Source: Amaranthus tricolor | Taxonomy: Eukaryota > Streptophyta > Magnoliopsida > Caryophyllales > Amaranthaceae | DNA: 64,000 nucleotides | Reading direction: 5' to 3' | NCBI RefSeq assembly: GCF_026212465.1 | Contig: NC_080052.1 | Span: 14,787,878 to 14,851,877, forward strand | Shown: positions 1 through 9,892 of the stretch, piece by piece | Layout: each line of letters starts with the position of its first letter | How positions within the stretch are numbered: the stretch's first letter is position 1 | Notes under the pieces: generated by a model | What the model saw: the letters and a program-made list of their open reading frames with translations, nothing else | The model's database searches: none | What the model was told of the DNA's origin: nothing | Made by a program: the position numbers and the translations under genes

Positions 1-7
1 TCTTAAA

Positions 8-214
8 AAGGAAAGAACCCTATAAGGAACTTCATAAAAACATGAAACAAAAAGGGGCGCACTTTGGATGTATGTAAGAGTGTTTCATCTACTTCCAAAA
101 AAACTTAAAGATGACAACCTTTAAAAAAGGATAGAAGCTTTCAAAGAACTTCATAATAACATGAAACGTAAAGGGATTAACTTTAGATGATGCAAATATT
201 CTCCATCTACTTGG
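8..214. repeat. Imperfect direct repeat, two copies offset by about 119 bp
   Basis: Copy 1 (about 8-97) and copy 2 (about 127-214) share the order GGAWAGAA, AACTTCATAA, AACATGAAAC, AAAGGG, ACTTTRGATG and ATCTACTT, with scattered substitutions and small indels. The divergence points to an old duplication. No coding sense was found in either copy. Confidence 0.55.
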
Positions 215-1265
215 CAAAAAAAAGAACAACGAGGCTATTATATTGTCAAAGAAGCAATTTCACATGACATCGTAGCACAACCATGACAACGATGAATTAA
301 TCATAAAAAATAAAGAAATCCAATTACAAATGAACCACAAAGAGGGGAGAATATATAAAACAAATAACTTACAAAACAAAAGCAAAAGAAGAATTGAAAT
401 CCGAAAATCGAAAATCCAATCATTTAAAAAGTGAATATTTTGTCGCTATACCTTTCAACCAAAATAAACCCAATGTTTTAGCCCAATTGATTGATTTTTG
501 AAGATGATACTCAAACCCTAAAAACATTAGTTAACCATGTTAGACCGAAGAAATTGACAGCCTAATTTTTCACCCAAATTGATTGAAATTAGGAAAGAGT
601 ACAAACAAATAATAAATCATAATACCCAGATGATAAAAATCCATTCTTTATCAAAATTACATCTAAGAAAGGGAAAAATCAAGAGGAAAGGGTTCTCAGA
701 ACCAAATAAGGTATAAAATAGATGAGAAAACAAAGAAATTAAAGAAAATGAATACAAAGAAATCACCTTAAGCTTACCTATGAACCGACGAACAAACGAT
801 CAACTGCAGCGTGCGGGAAAACAAAGAGAAGAAGCATAAGCAGTGCCCTTCAGCTGAGATGGAGTAGTCAGTAGTTGAAGGAGCAAGAGAAGAAGTGCGT
901 GGAAGAATTTTAGGGAAGCAGGAGAAACATGTCAGCTTAGTAGAAGGTACCTAGTCATTAAACTAAAATGTGAATAGTACCCTAATGCGTTCTATTTTCT
1001 ACACCGATCAACCAAGTTTACATCATAAAATCAATAGTTGGATTCAAAATTCACCCAAAAAATCAAAAATCACGCACAAAACTCAACAATAATGAAATCA
1101 GCAAGTGAAGTAAAGCATATCTACTTAAAACTGACTCACATGTCATAATTTCACTTCTACAAAATATTCTTAAAGAAAAGAATAACAATCTTATTTTTTT
1201 GTAGGAAAAATTAGGCAAACATACTAATCATGAATAGTGTAAGAACCATTTGTTCAACAAGTGAA
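215..1265. other. AT-rich stretch without a recognisable gene
   Basis: No long open frame, RNA gene or clear transposon terminus was seen. A somewhat more GC-rich patch at about 780-960 is rich in purine runs and could be untranslated sequence of a minus-strand transcript, but nothing supports that directly. Confidence 0.4.
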
Positions 1266-1535
1266 TCAATTATTGATATTAGAAAGTTGATCAATAATAC
1301 CCAAAACAGCACTACAAATATGCTGAAACCCATCTTCTCTTGCCTTAAGCAAAGTACGATAAGTGACCTTACATAGTCTTTTAAAAGCATTATGAAAAAC
1401 ATTAGTGTAATCAACAACACCCATTACATGCATTTTTGAATAATCATAATTCTTTAATCCCAAATCTTGTAATGAAGATGTTAAAGAACCATTAGCCAAT
1501 GAATATTTTGAAGCACACAATCGAAACACTCTCAC
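1266..1535 (-). CDS. Unidentified open stretch, possible exon or gene fragment
   Basis: About 89 codons are open on the minus strand and end in a stop at the low-coordinate side. The frame continues upstream without an ATG for roughly 15 more codons, so there is no convincing start. The predicted peptide has mixed, protein-like composition (for example LQDLGLKNYDYSKMHVMG and FHNAFKRLCKVTYRTLLKA). It is not a low-complexity shadow. I do not recognise the family. It could be a broken exon, a transposon gene remnant or chance. No neighbouring exon with matching splice sites was found. Confidence 0.25.
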   Translation of the reverse strand: MRVFRLCASKYSLANGSLTSSLQDLGLKNYDYSKMHVMGVVDYTNVFHNAFKRLCKVTYRTLLKAREDGFQHICSAVLGIIDQLSNINN

Positions 1536-1736
1536 CGACTTATTACTATTATGATCATGACTTACAATACTGTTACTTGGAAGTTATGATGATAAATATG
1601 TGTAACTTTCTGATGCATTTTCCATTCCTGGGTTGATCATTATCTTCAGGGGACCTCTTACGACCATTGAGACAGTAAGTGTATAAGAAAGGTTGCCTAA
1701 CCTTTCTCTTAAAGTGCACAATGACCTTTAGCTCTA

Positions 1737-1896
1737 GAGAAGGACTATTAGGGCTTGTTTGCGAATGTGATATCCTTGGTTTAAGAATTATGTAAATGCT
1801 TAAGAATGCTTGGATGGAGAAGGACTATTAGGGCTTGTTTGCGAATGTGATATCCTTGGTTTAAGAATTATGTAAATGCTTAAGAATGCTTGGATG
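1737..1896. repeat. Perfect 80-bp tandem duplication
   Basis: Positions 1737-1816 and 1817-1896 are identical over all 80 bases, starting GAGAAGGACTATTAGGGCTT and ending GCTTGGATG. Perfect identity in non-coding DNA indicates a recent event. The motif GGGCTTGTTTG near the start of each copy resembles a PIF/Harbinger terminal repeat, but no matching inverted terminus was found nearby. Confidence 0.95.
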
Positions 1897-2563
1897 ATTA
1901 GGATTGCTTAAATGCTAAGAGTTAATGTACATTTGGTAGTGCATGACACTTTATAGTTATAGTAGTGGGCTTAGAAAGAGGTTTCCTAAACCCTAATGAC
2001 ATATCAGATTTTATATATTGATGAAATCTAGGGATCATTGAAAAGGTGTAGAATGTTCTTAGAGTATATGTGGAACTCATTGATTGTCTTATTCCCACTT
2101 TATAGTTGTCCTTTTGTCATTTAGCGGTGAATTCAGTTGTATAAATATGAGGTAGGTTGTGGTGTCTTGCCTTATACAAATGTGGCATCTTTTATCACGT
2201 GACTACAACTGTCATTAGACACGTCATCATAACCGTTGTAACCTTCTCAAGGTGATATTACTTCTGTATGAATTTGTTTCCTTATTAAGATTGGTTTGTC
2301 TCTCCTGTGGGTCATGTCACCTTGGGGTCTTCATGTCTAGTTGTCTTAACTTTACAGAAGGTCATGGTGTCTTTCTCAAGAAACTGGGATCTCTGAGGAA
2401 ACCTCCATTAGTTCCTTCTTATTCTGCTCAATTGAGCAGTAGGGGTCATCTTCTCCTGAGAATGACTCAAAAGGTCTTAGGGAACTGGCACGTACGATTT
2501 CTATTTTCTACCATCTCAGTAGGTATAAAATATTTTATTTTTTATAATTCAGGAAAGGATTGA

Positions 2564-2570
<7 letters not shown>
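1897..2570. other. Unannotated stretch, no gene supported
   Basis: A plus-strand open frame (2252-2563) has hydrophobic, Cys/Ser-rich content and no recognisable domain, and it runs into the TA microsatellite. A TATA-like TATAAATA at about 2141 lies upstream, but nothing else supports a promoter. The sequence could be part of an old retroelement. Confidence 0.35.
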
Positions 2571-2997
<427 letters not shown>

Positions 2998-3086
2998 AAC
3001 ACTCAACAATCAGGTGCATGCAATTAAGTATTGAAGCGAATTGATTTAGCAAGTAGTGACTGCATTGGCGGACCTACTCTAGAACA

Positions 3087-3108
3087 ATGGGTAGCATTGA
3101 CTACCCAT
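3087..3108. other. Perfect 8-bp stem-loop in a possible transposon remnant
   Basis: ATGGGTAG (3087-3094) and CTACCCAT (3101-3108) are perfect inverted complements separated by six bases. They sit just downstream of TTGGCGGACCTA, a phrase that resembles ends of degenerate plant transposons. No full element could be delimited. Confidence 0.3.
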
Positions 3109-4274
3109 ACTTTTAAAACAAATATTATATAATCGACTAATAATTTCTAGAAAAAGTAAGGAATTGAAAAAATGTTGTCTGATGATGTTTAAGCTTTGAT
3201 TCAAATGACGAAATCGGCAGCGAAATCGTTGAAGAAATCTCCAAAGAGAAGTTTTAAATTGGAAATCAATGGGTTTGATTGCTGCTGGTATTAAAAGTCC
3301 GGTAGTTTTCAAGAGGTTGACTGTTTGTTTATCTTTTAAATAAAATAAGTATAATCTTTCTCAACGACAATCTATTTATATTTGATTCATATCGTCAATA
3401 CTCGATACTTTTATATTTGTTTGTACTTGTAAGTCATTCCTCAACGTCTATCTATTTTGATATGATATGGCATGGTGTAAATATATAACCATTTTCATAC
3501 CTTAGCTTCTTGAGCATAAATTTTATAAATGGTATATATCGGATATGATGATAGCAGAGCTTAACTTGTAGACATTGTGGTTTACATTTAAGCTTTTGAG
3601 GGGGATCGTGTGTACTTATGTGGTTTACTTGCATGATAATTTTCAGTCCTAATTCTTAAACAATCACCCTGTTTCGACAGTATTTTAGTACAAATTTATG
3701 TTATGAAAGTTTGAGAAGCTTACAAGTAGTGTTCATTTTATTTATTGTTGCGTTAATATTCTTTATGTACAAATGATGATTTAAGGTTGAAGGGATAAGA
3801 TGTAGGAAGATATAACAAATAAAATAGAGCAATTATGAGGGTAGAACAAATAATTTTAGATGTTATACTTAAATGATGATTCAGCAAATGTGAGTCATGA
3901 GTTTTACGAAAATACCTTAGAAACACAAAAATAAAGTTGGGTTTTATTATATGAAGTATTTTTTCTTAGATGTATAGTTGATTAGTAGTAGTGTTTTTTT
4001 TAATAAACAAAAAACTAAAAACTAACAAGTATTTATATGAGTTTTGTCATATTAATTACAAAGTGAAAGTTACTCGAATAAAAACCAAAGATCGAATAAA
4101 TAAAAAACATTAAGTAGTAGTTCACTTTTCAAACCGGCTAAACCTCTAGATTTGGTGGTCTCATCTCACTTACTACTCTTGTGAAATACTGTCTTTCGGT
4201 GAGACGATCTTAAATGAGAAAATAATAAAATGCATAATAATATGAAAGATCAATTGTTGAATAATACTTTCATA
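3109..4274. other. AT-rich intergenic sequence
   Basis: No supported gene. Short open frames here have no coding character. A fragment near 4181-4212 (GTCTTTCGGTGAGACGATCT) resembles widespread plant repeats with GAGACGGTCT-type inverted motifs, but it is too short to classify. Confidence 0.35.
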
Positions 4275-4356
4275 CCCTTTTAAAGTATGATTTAATTTTC
4301 AAATTTTAGTTTATGCCCTTTTAAAGTATGATTTATTTTCAAATTTTAGTTTTAAT
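4275..4356. repeat. 41-bp tandem duplication
   Basis: CCCTTTTAAAGTATGATTTA begins at 4275 and recurs at 4316. Each copy continues with TTTTCAAATTTTAGTTT. The two copies differ by a short indel in the T/A run. Confidence 0.85.
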
Positions 4357-5113
4357 GCAATTGTAGAATACTAAGAAAATATGAGAACTAGCTCAATGAA
4401 TTGTTATTGGTTGTTTATTTTGCAAACACAACTAAATCGAAACTTTTACAGGATTTTTTACTTCAACACGGTGTTATCTAAAATTTTGGATCCTAGATCC
4501 ACCACTTAGTGAGTATCCTTATTATCTTAGTGATTCTTCATTTACATAATCTCCTTAACCAGTTGGATCCTGTAGGAACTAATACAGGGGCAACATCATT
4601 TACATACACGTATAAACATTGACTAGTAAAAATTATGATTTTTTTTTTCAATTTCTTTTAAATTGAGACACTTACACTTTTTCCGAATAATTAAAAAATA
4701 CATTAACCGTAAAAATATTAAACACAAAAATGTACAAAATGAAAAGGTTTATGCTTTTTTTTGGATGAAAAAATATGCTTGAATATTCGTTCATAAACAA
4801 CAAAAACACTACAAAGTTCACCTCATAATCTAACGAATCTATAAAAAGTAAAAAATTAAGTTTAAACTGCATAACTTGATTAAAAAATATGCATGTTAAA
4901 ACTAATTTGGGAGTAGATGACATGTCCGCAAAAGAAAAATTACACTTCTTTTAATTAATGCAAATATAACTCTGATTTCTCTGGAATTTCTTCTCTTTTA
5001 AAAAGAATGATTTGGTGCAAGTTGACGGCCATCAACATCTAATTTGAAAGAATATGAATACAAGTTAACCCTTCGATGAATGGTACATAAACCCATGACG
5101 GAGGAGTATAGTT
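4357..5113. other. AT-rich intergenic sequence, possible 3' flank of the 5114-5227 exon
   Basis: No supported gene. If the candidate terminal exon immediately to the right is real, positions just below 5114 would be its 3' untranslated region. The minus-strand open frame at 4672-4923 is Phe/Leu/Ile-rich AT-driven sequence with no family resemblance. Confidence 0.35.
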
Positions 5114-5227
5114 TCAGCCAAGTTGTTCCAGGCGCTTTACACTGTTCACAAATGTTGCGCTCTTATTAATACCTTGTAGCAACAGTATCCGCACTGCCTC
5201 CAATCCAACTTGTAACGTCAGATCCAA
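5114..5227 (-). CDS. Candidate 3'-terminal exon of an unidentified plant gene
   Basis: On the minus strand a splice-acceptor-like ATAATGTGCAG ends at 5228. It is followed by 37 sense codons and a TGA (5116-5114). The peptide starts LDLTLQVGLEAVRILLLQG and ends SATFVNSVKRLEQLG. The mix of Leu, Val, Glu, Lys and Arg suits an amphipathic helical C-terminus better than random AT-rich translation. The base composition is richer in GC than its surroundings. No upstream exon was located towards higher coordinates, where MITE-like elements sit, so this could be an orphan or broken exon. I do not recognise the family. A chance frame of this length is possible. Confidence 0.35.
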   Translation of the reverse strand: MDLTLQVGLEAVRILLLQGINKSATFVNSVKRLEQLG

Positions 5228-5673
5228 CTGCACATTATCAATGGTTAGTGTTAGTAAACAAAACTTCAAATGAATCGATGTTGATAACCAGAGATCATCT
5301 TGAGGAGTGCTCGAATACTTTTAGATCATAGTTTTATCAACAATCAACTTTCGGTTTAGTTTTACTGAAAGCAAAGCTTTTCCTGTATAGGCCAAATTGT
5401 TCTATTTTACAATACAAATCACTATACTAGAGTCAGGAAATTTGTCTCTTCTCATGTATACAGTATACACCTAACAGCAATATGCAATTTAGAGGAAATA
5501 TTATAATACATAATAGTTAAATAAGAAAAACACTCCTTTAAAGAGATTTAAGGGTATGTTTAATCCAAGTCTTGGACTGACTGAGCTTTGAGATAAGATT
5601 TGTGTCAACTTGGGATGAGAAGCCAAGTCTGAGACAAAGTGTTGTGAGTTTGATTTTCTAGTCTTACCTTAAC
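5228..5673. other. Unannotated stretch
   Basis: If 5114-5227 is an exon, this would be its preceding intron. No second exon with matching phase and splice sites was identified. Confidence 0.3.
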
Positions 5674-5931
5674 ATCATGTTTGGAAATAGGAATGGATAA
5701 AAGGAAATCGAGGGAAAGAAAGGGAAGAGAATTGAAGGAATTGCATTTACCTCATTTAGACACGAATAGGCAATAGGGGAAAGAAGAGAAATGGAGGGAA
5801 GGGAAATGGAACATAAAGCTCCTTTGCATTATAAATAAAACAACTGGAAAGATTTACATGGAAAACACACCAATCTCCTCTTCCTCTCCCCTCCTTCTTT
5901 CTCTTCCAAAATTGTTATCTAAACATAGAGT
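5674..5931. mobile_element. Possible MITE with purine/pyrimidine arms
   Basis: The left end reads ATCATGTTTGGAAATAGGAA and the right end, read on the minus strand, CTCTATGTTTAGATAACAAT. They share an ATGTTTNGA(A)ATA core in inverted orientation. The left arm is a long polypurine tract (about 5697-5790) and the right arm polypyrimidine (about 5873-5910), so the two halves can pair imperfectly. No clean target duplication was found, so the borders are approximate. Termini of this kind occur in PIF/Harbinger- and hAT-derived MITEs. Confidence 0.4.
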
Positions 5932-6224
5932 AAGTCTTTTGTGTGCCCCAATGCATTAGCCATGACTTAAGTCTACATTGATTCTAACGATTAATACTAA
6001 TTAAGAAATGGCTCCAGATGTCAAAATGGGATGAATTGTATTCAATAACTTTTCAAGAGTATTGAAATGTCAAGTATGAATGAAATGTTTACAAGTTTTA
6101 ACAAGTACGTAAAATCTTAAGCTGACATGACGGCAATCAAAGAAAAGTTTGAGTACCCTAAGTGACAAGTTTCTAATACAGGAAACACGAAGAAAATGTA
6201 TAGTTTTTTTTTTCATTGATAGTT
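5932..6224. other. Intergenic sequence between two small elements
   Basis: Nothing recognisable was seen: no open frame of note and no repeat termini. Confidence 0.35.
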
Positions 6225-6526
6225 TAAGGGGGTGTTTGGTATGAACTTTTTAAAACTAAGTAAGGGATTCAATTACCATTACTTCATATATTTGTTTGGT
6301 ATTATATTAGTTTAACCCAATCTCTTTCTTGAGGGTAATGGCTACCGTTACTTTGTTACCACCCATTTATGTCAAGTAACAAATTCTCTTTCTATGATCA
6401 ATTAAGTGTTTCCCTTATATTTTCATACCAAACAACATATAACTACAACCCATACCCTTACCCTTACTCCTCTTTATCATTTTCCTTTCCATTACATTAT
6501 ATATTCCCATACCAAACACCCTCTAA
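6225..6526. mobile_element. Tourist-like (PIF/Harbinger) MITE with TAA target duplication
   Basis: The element body is 6228-6523 (296 bp). It starts GGGGGTGTTTGGTATG and ends CATACCAAACACCCTC, terminal inverted repeats of about 16 bp with one mismatch. It is flanked by TAA on both sides (6225-6227 and 6524-6526), the TWA duplication typical of this superfamily. A second inner pair of inverted motifs, TTTGTTTGGTAT near 6290 and ATACCAAACAAC near 6424, is nested inside. There is no transposase frame, so it is non-autonomous. The short plus-strand open frames within it are not genes. Confidence 0.82.
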
Positions 6527-6637
6527 GTGTGTACATTACAACAAAAGGAATTTTTTTAGCAAACACTACTACAAGGCAAAATGTGTGAAGTGAGAGGGTG
6601 ATCTTTTGAACAAGTTTGAGTACAATCTTACCCTATT

Positions 6638-7182
6638 GATGGCCACAGGGCGGGGTTACCTAAAACCGAATCGGTCCCGAACTGCCGAAGAACTGTTTCA
6701 AAACCGAAACCGTCTAGGTTTTAAACCAGCCCAAACCGCAAACAGTTAACGTTCCAAAATAAATCTGACGAACTAGTGGAATCGTTGAAAAGAACCGACC
6801 CACAGAACCGCGAATCGGGTCACAAAATTATTAATTAATCATTTTTTTATAATTTTATTTTCTTTCTTTTTAGTAAATATTTTTATAATAATTGACAAGC
6901 AACTAATTTCGACAATAATAATTATAGGTACGTCCACATTATTATAGTACTTTATATGAGTTTTAATATTTATAATTAAAGCAAAAAAATAATTGAATTG
7001 ATGGTCCGACTCGTCCAACCCCAAACCAAGAGTTGAATCGCTATGAACAGCCAAGGAACCTTGCTGAAGAAAAAACCGGAACTGAAACCAAAATCCAACG
7101 GCCTGGCTCGAGTTTCAATTTTTAGAAATTGAAACCGTATGGAACCTAAACCGGAACCGTCCCTATCCGGACTGTGGCCATC
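6638..7182. mobile_element. hAT-like non-autonomous element with AACCG-rich arms
   Basis: The left end GATGGCCACAGGGCGG and the right end CCGGACTGTGGCCATC are inverted repeats (GATGGCCACAG exact, then GGCGG against TCCGG). The arms contain many short ACCGAA, AACCG and CCGGAA motifs in both halves, and the middle (about 6830-6990) is very AT-rich. If the true terminus is CAGGGCGG/CCGGACTG, as expected for hAT elements, the flanks are GATGGCCA and TGGCCATC, which share a palindromic TGGCCA target. The exact border and target duplication are therefore ambiguous. No transposase is encoded. Confidence 0.6.
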
Positions 7183-7968
7183 TTGTACAGGAGCAAGCTT
7201 AGAGCGAACTACTCTTGGATGTCAATATACAATGAGGAAAAACCTAATCAAGAGTCTTCATGATGAATTTTGGTTTTAATTTTCAAAAAATTGTTATGCC
7301 ATTCCCGTGGTAATAAGTTCTATCCCTCAAACATGTATTTTCCCTTATTATTTTCACCTAAATATCACCTAAGTAATGGATGAGAATGGATTTTGTGAAG
7401 AAAAAAAATAATAAGAATAGAACAAGCATATGATCATAAACTATGTTAAGTTGTTTTCCTAGCTAAATTATATTATATTTTCACTATCTATTCCACCATT
7501 TAATACCATCAACCAAACGAGTAATTAGTTCCCCAAATATCATGGGAAGAATTCATTAGTAAGATTATTGTCATAATCCAGTACTCCAATGACTATTCTA
7601 ATTTCATAAACATGAACTTAGCACACTTAAATAGGCGAGACAACTGAATAATGGTGGAATAGAAAGCATAGGTCATTGTTTGACTATTAGTTGATAGGCA
7701 AAGTAGTATCAAAATGGCAAGAATCGTGAGTATGCCACGATTAAAGAGAGAATGTAGATGGATATGTAATTCTGTAACTCAAGATTACAATAGATTGATT
7801 GCAACAAAAGCATTTGAGAGGCTTGCACTTTCCTAAGACATGAGCATGAAACTTAATAAATGTCAATATAATTCTCTTATCATTTTGTACCCCCATCCTT
7901 ATTTATACTAATTATCCTCTTCTAGAATATACTAGCTAACTAACACATACTATAATACCCCCTTATAT

Positions 7969-7969
<1 letters not shown>
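7183..7969. other. Unannotated AT-rich stretch
   Basis: No gene is supported. A weak inverted pairing exists between ATTCCCGTGGTAATAAGTTC near 7302 and the complement of a segment ending near 7555, which may be a decayed MITE, but the match is too poor to annotate. Confidence 0.3.
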
Positions 7970-8041
<72 letters not shown>

Positions 8042-8058
8042 TAATATAATATAATATG
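7970..8058. repeat. (AT)n microsatellite followed by a short (ATAAT)n run
   Basis: An uninterrupted AT run covers about 7970-8037. It passes into three to four copies of ATAAT/AATAT up to about 8058. Confidence 0.95.
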
Positions 8059-8388
8059 ATTTCTATAATTAAAGAGGTTCGAATCAAAATTATTATTTTA
8101 TTTCATGTGTGGGAGCACGCGAAAGTGAGTTTCTTAGTTGTGCCTCGCAAGAAAATGAATCTAGGGAAATAAATATATAAATAAGTAAATAGATAAAAAA
8201 AAAAAAAACAAAAAGAGAGATGGGTTAAGGTTTTAAGTGAGACACTTGCCCTCACATTCAAAAAACACACGGCTCACATTCAAAAAACTCGGTATTAATA
8301 AAGAAGAAAGAGCTCATTTTCCTAGGTGCCTAGAGCATGAGCTCAAAACAAATAGAAAATAGGCTACACACCACTTTCCGTTCTTGTT
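8059..8388. other. Left flank of the CACTA element with short repeats
   Basis: It contains a 14-base A run (about 8196-8209), a direct repeat CTCACATTCAAAAAAC at 8251 and 8273, and an inverted pair GAGCTCAT (8310) and ATGAGCTC (8337). No gene was seen. Confidence 0.45.
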
Positions 8389-8404
8389 TACTAGTGGAAA
8401 AAAC

Positions 8405-8652
8405 ATCGTTTGCTGCGGTTTTTTTGCCCTTATTTGCTGCGGTTTTGGCCCCCAGCAATAGTGATAGCAGCAAATGTCCTACTTTATATGCTGCGGTTCA
8501 AAATCGCAGCAAATAAGGGCATTATTTGCTGCGGTCAGGGGCAAAAACCGCAGCAAATATGGTGGGTTATTTGCTGCGGTCAGGGGAAAAAACCGCAGCA
8601 AATATGGTGGGTTATTTGTTGCGGTCAGGGGCAAAAACCGCAACAAATACTT
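8405..8652. repeat. CACTA subterminal repeats; 45-bp tandem hairpin units
   Basis: TTTGCTGCGG-type motifs occur at about 8409, 8431, 8490, 8526, 8571 and 8616 on the plus strand. Complementary CCGCAGCAAAT-type motifs occur at about 8506, 8549, 8594 and 8638. From 8522 the array is regular with a 45-bp period. Each unit is a stem-loop, ATTTGCTGCGGT paired with ACCGCAGCAAAT around CAGGGGCAAAA. In the last copy both arms changed together (TTTGTTGCGG with CCGCAACAAA), a compensatory substitution that keeps the stem. Open frames across this tract are repeat shadows. Confidence 0.85.
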
Positions 8653-8807
8653 CAATTTTTTTTCTTTTTTCCGTTTTATCCTTAAAATAATCCAATAATA
8701 ATACAATGTAATAACAGTGATTAATCCAATGATAATCACAGATAATCAACAATAATCTCTTTGTAATAATAAACTCTCGCTCGTATATATAATATAATAT
8801 TATGTAC

Positions 8808-8811
<4 letters not shown>

Positions 8812-8851
<40 letters not shown>
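8812..8851. repeat. (AT)n microsatellite
   Basis: A 40-bp uninterrupted AT run between the subterminal repeats and the protease stop codon, probably in the 3' untranslated region of the transposon gene. Confidence 0.95.
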
Positions 8852-8855
<4 letters not shown>

Positions 8856-8895
8856 CATTAAAGTATAAAAAATAATCTATACTAATTACAATTTA

Positions 8896-9193
8896 TCAAG
8901 GACAAATATTAGCAAGATACGCGACAATCTTGTCCTTTAATTCGCGCATCTCTTCACTTCTGAAAGGGCGTGTTTCCCTTGGAATGTCGTTTAAAACCTA
9001 TATATAATATATAAATAAAAGATTAATATATAAACATTAGATTTTACCAATAATATATTTAATTAATAACATAACAAATACTTACGGAATCTATATTTTC
9101 GACACCAAAGTCCTTCACCAATTTTATAATATCGTCCATATACTTCAGCGCGTAGTAGCTGCAGTCAACGGAAGAAGTACGTTGTTGAAAGCA
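8896..9193 (-). CDS. CACTA-encoded Ulp1-like cysteine protease, last two exons (partial)
   Basis: Two minus-strand exons, each a whole number of codons. Exon A is 9193-9086 (36 codons), after acceptor TATTTTCTCTTAG and before donor GTAAGTATTTG. Exon B is 8997-8896 (33 codons plus TGA), after acceptor TATATATAG. Exon A reads CFQQRTSSVDCSYYALKYM followed by DDIIKLVKDFGVENIDS. This matches the C-terminal core of Ulp1/SENP (C48) proteases, with the usual Q-x-x-S-x-DCGYY-x-x-x-YM pattern and DC holding the nucleophilic Cys. Here the usual Gly after Cys is Ser. Exon B ends RPFRSEEMRELKDKIVAYL then ANICP and stop, the charged terminal helix. The catalytic His and Asp should lie in upstream exons at higher coordinates, but the satellite occupies that intron and continues to 64000. 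Family known, exon structure seen, function inferred. The gene is probably not expressed as a normal protein. Confidence 0.78.
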
Positions 9194-9212
9194 CTAAGAG
9201 AAAATAGATGTT

Positions 9213-9892
9213 AGTGTCAAAAACGGTTAAAAACGCATAAAATCGCAACTTAACACGTAAATTCTAGAATATGACTATGATTATCAATTCTAACAACTTC
9301 TACACAATAATATATACCAAATAGTGTTGTGTGCCAAGTTTCGTGCAAAACAAACAAAGTTTAAGGTACTTTACGCGCGAAATTGACAAAAGCGCTTAAA
9401 AACCCTTAAAATCGCAACTTAACACCTAATTTCTAGCATATGACTATTATTTTTAATTCTAACCATTTCAACACAATAATATATGCCAAATAGTGTTGTG
9501 TGCCAAGTTTCGTGCATAACAAACCATGTTTGACCTACTTTACGCGCGAAATTGACAAAAACAATTAAAAACCCTTAAAATCGCAACTTAACTTCTAATT
9601 TCTAGAATATGACTATGATTTTCAATTCTAACCATTTCAACACAATAATATATGCCAAATAGTGTTGTGTGCCAACTTTCGTGCATAACAAACCATGTTT
9701 GACCTACTTTACGCGCGAAATTGACAAAAACGCTTAAAAACCCTTAAAATCGCAACTTAACTTCTAATTTCTAGCATATGACTATTATTATCAATTCTAA
9801 CCATTTCAACACAATAATATATGAAACATAGTTCAGTGTGCCATGTTTCGTGCATAACAAACCATGTTTGACCTACTTTACGCGCGAAATTG
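9213..9892. repeat. Edge block: four diverged A monomers without B
   Basis: The first monomers, beginning GTCAAAAACGGTTAAAAACG, differ from the array consensus at more sites than any internal copy (for example AACACGTAAATTCTAGAATA and AACTTCTACACAATAATATA). Spacing stays at exactly 169 bp. Divergence at an array edge is expected when unequal exchange homogenises only the interior. This edge carries A only, so A was probably the original intronic repeat and B joined later. Confidence 0.85.

Larger units (their letters stand above)
8389..9212 (-). mobile_element. 3' end of a CACTA (En/Spm-type) transposon, invaded by the satellite
   Basis: Three layers agree. First, TACTAGTGGAAAAAAC at 8389 matches a CACTA terminus (CACTA followed by an A-run) with the first base mutated. 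Second, the subterminal zone 8405-8652 is filled with inverted and direct copies of TTTGCTGCGG, as expected where a CACTA transposase binds. Third, 8896-9193 holds the last two exons of a Ulp1-type protease pointing at this terminus; many plant CACTA elements carry such a gene. The satellite array begins inside the next intron. The opposite terminus and the TNPD-like transposase are not in the window. The first-base mutation suggests the end is no longer competent. Confidence 0.75.

Noticed and set aside
2252..2563. 103-codon plus-strand frame as a gene
   Set aside because: No recognisable domain, no splice context, and its end is set by the border of the TA repeat.
6369..6593. Plus-strand open frames rich in Tyr, Pro and Ser
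   Set aside because: They lie mainly inside the Tourist-like MITE and its flank and have no protein family character.
7302..7560. Additional MITE
   Set aside because: The apparent inverted termini match too poorly and no target duplication was found.
8410..8739. Repeated peptides such as CCGQGQKPQQIWWVI on the plus strand and a minus-strand counterpart
   Set aside because: They are translations of the 45-bp CACTA subterminal hairpin repeats.
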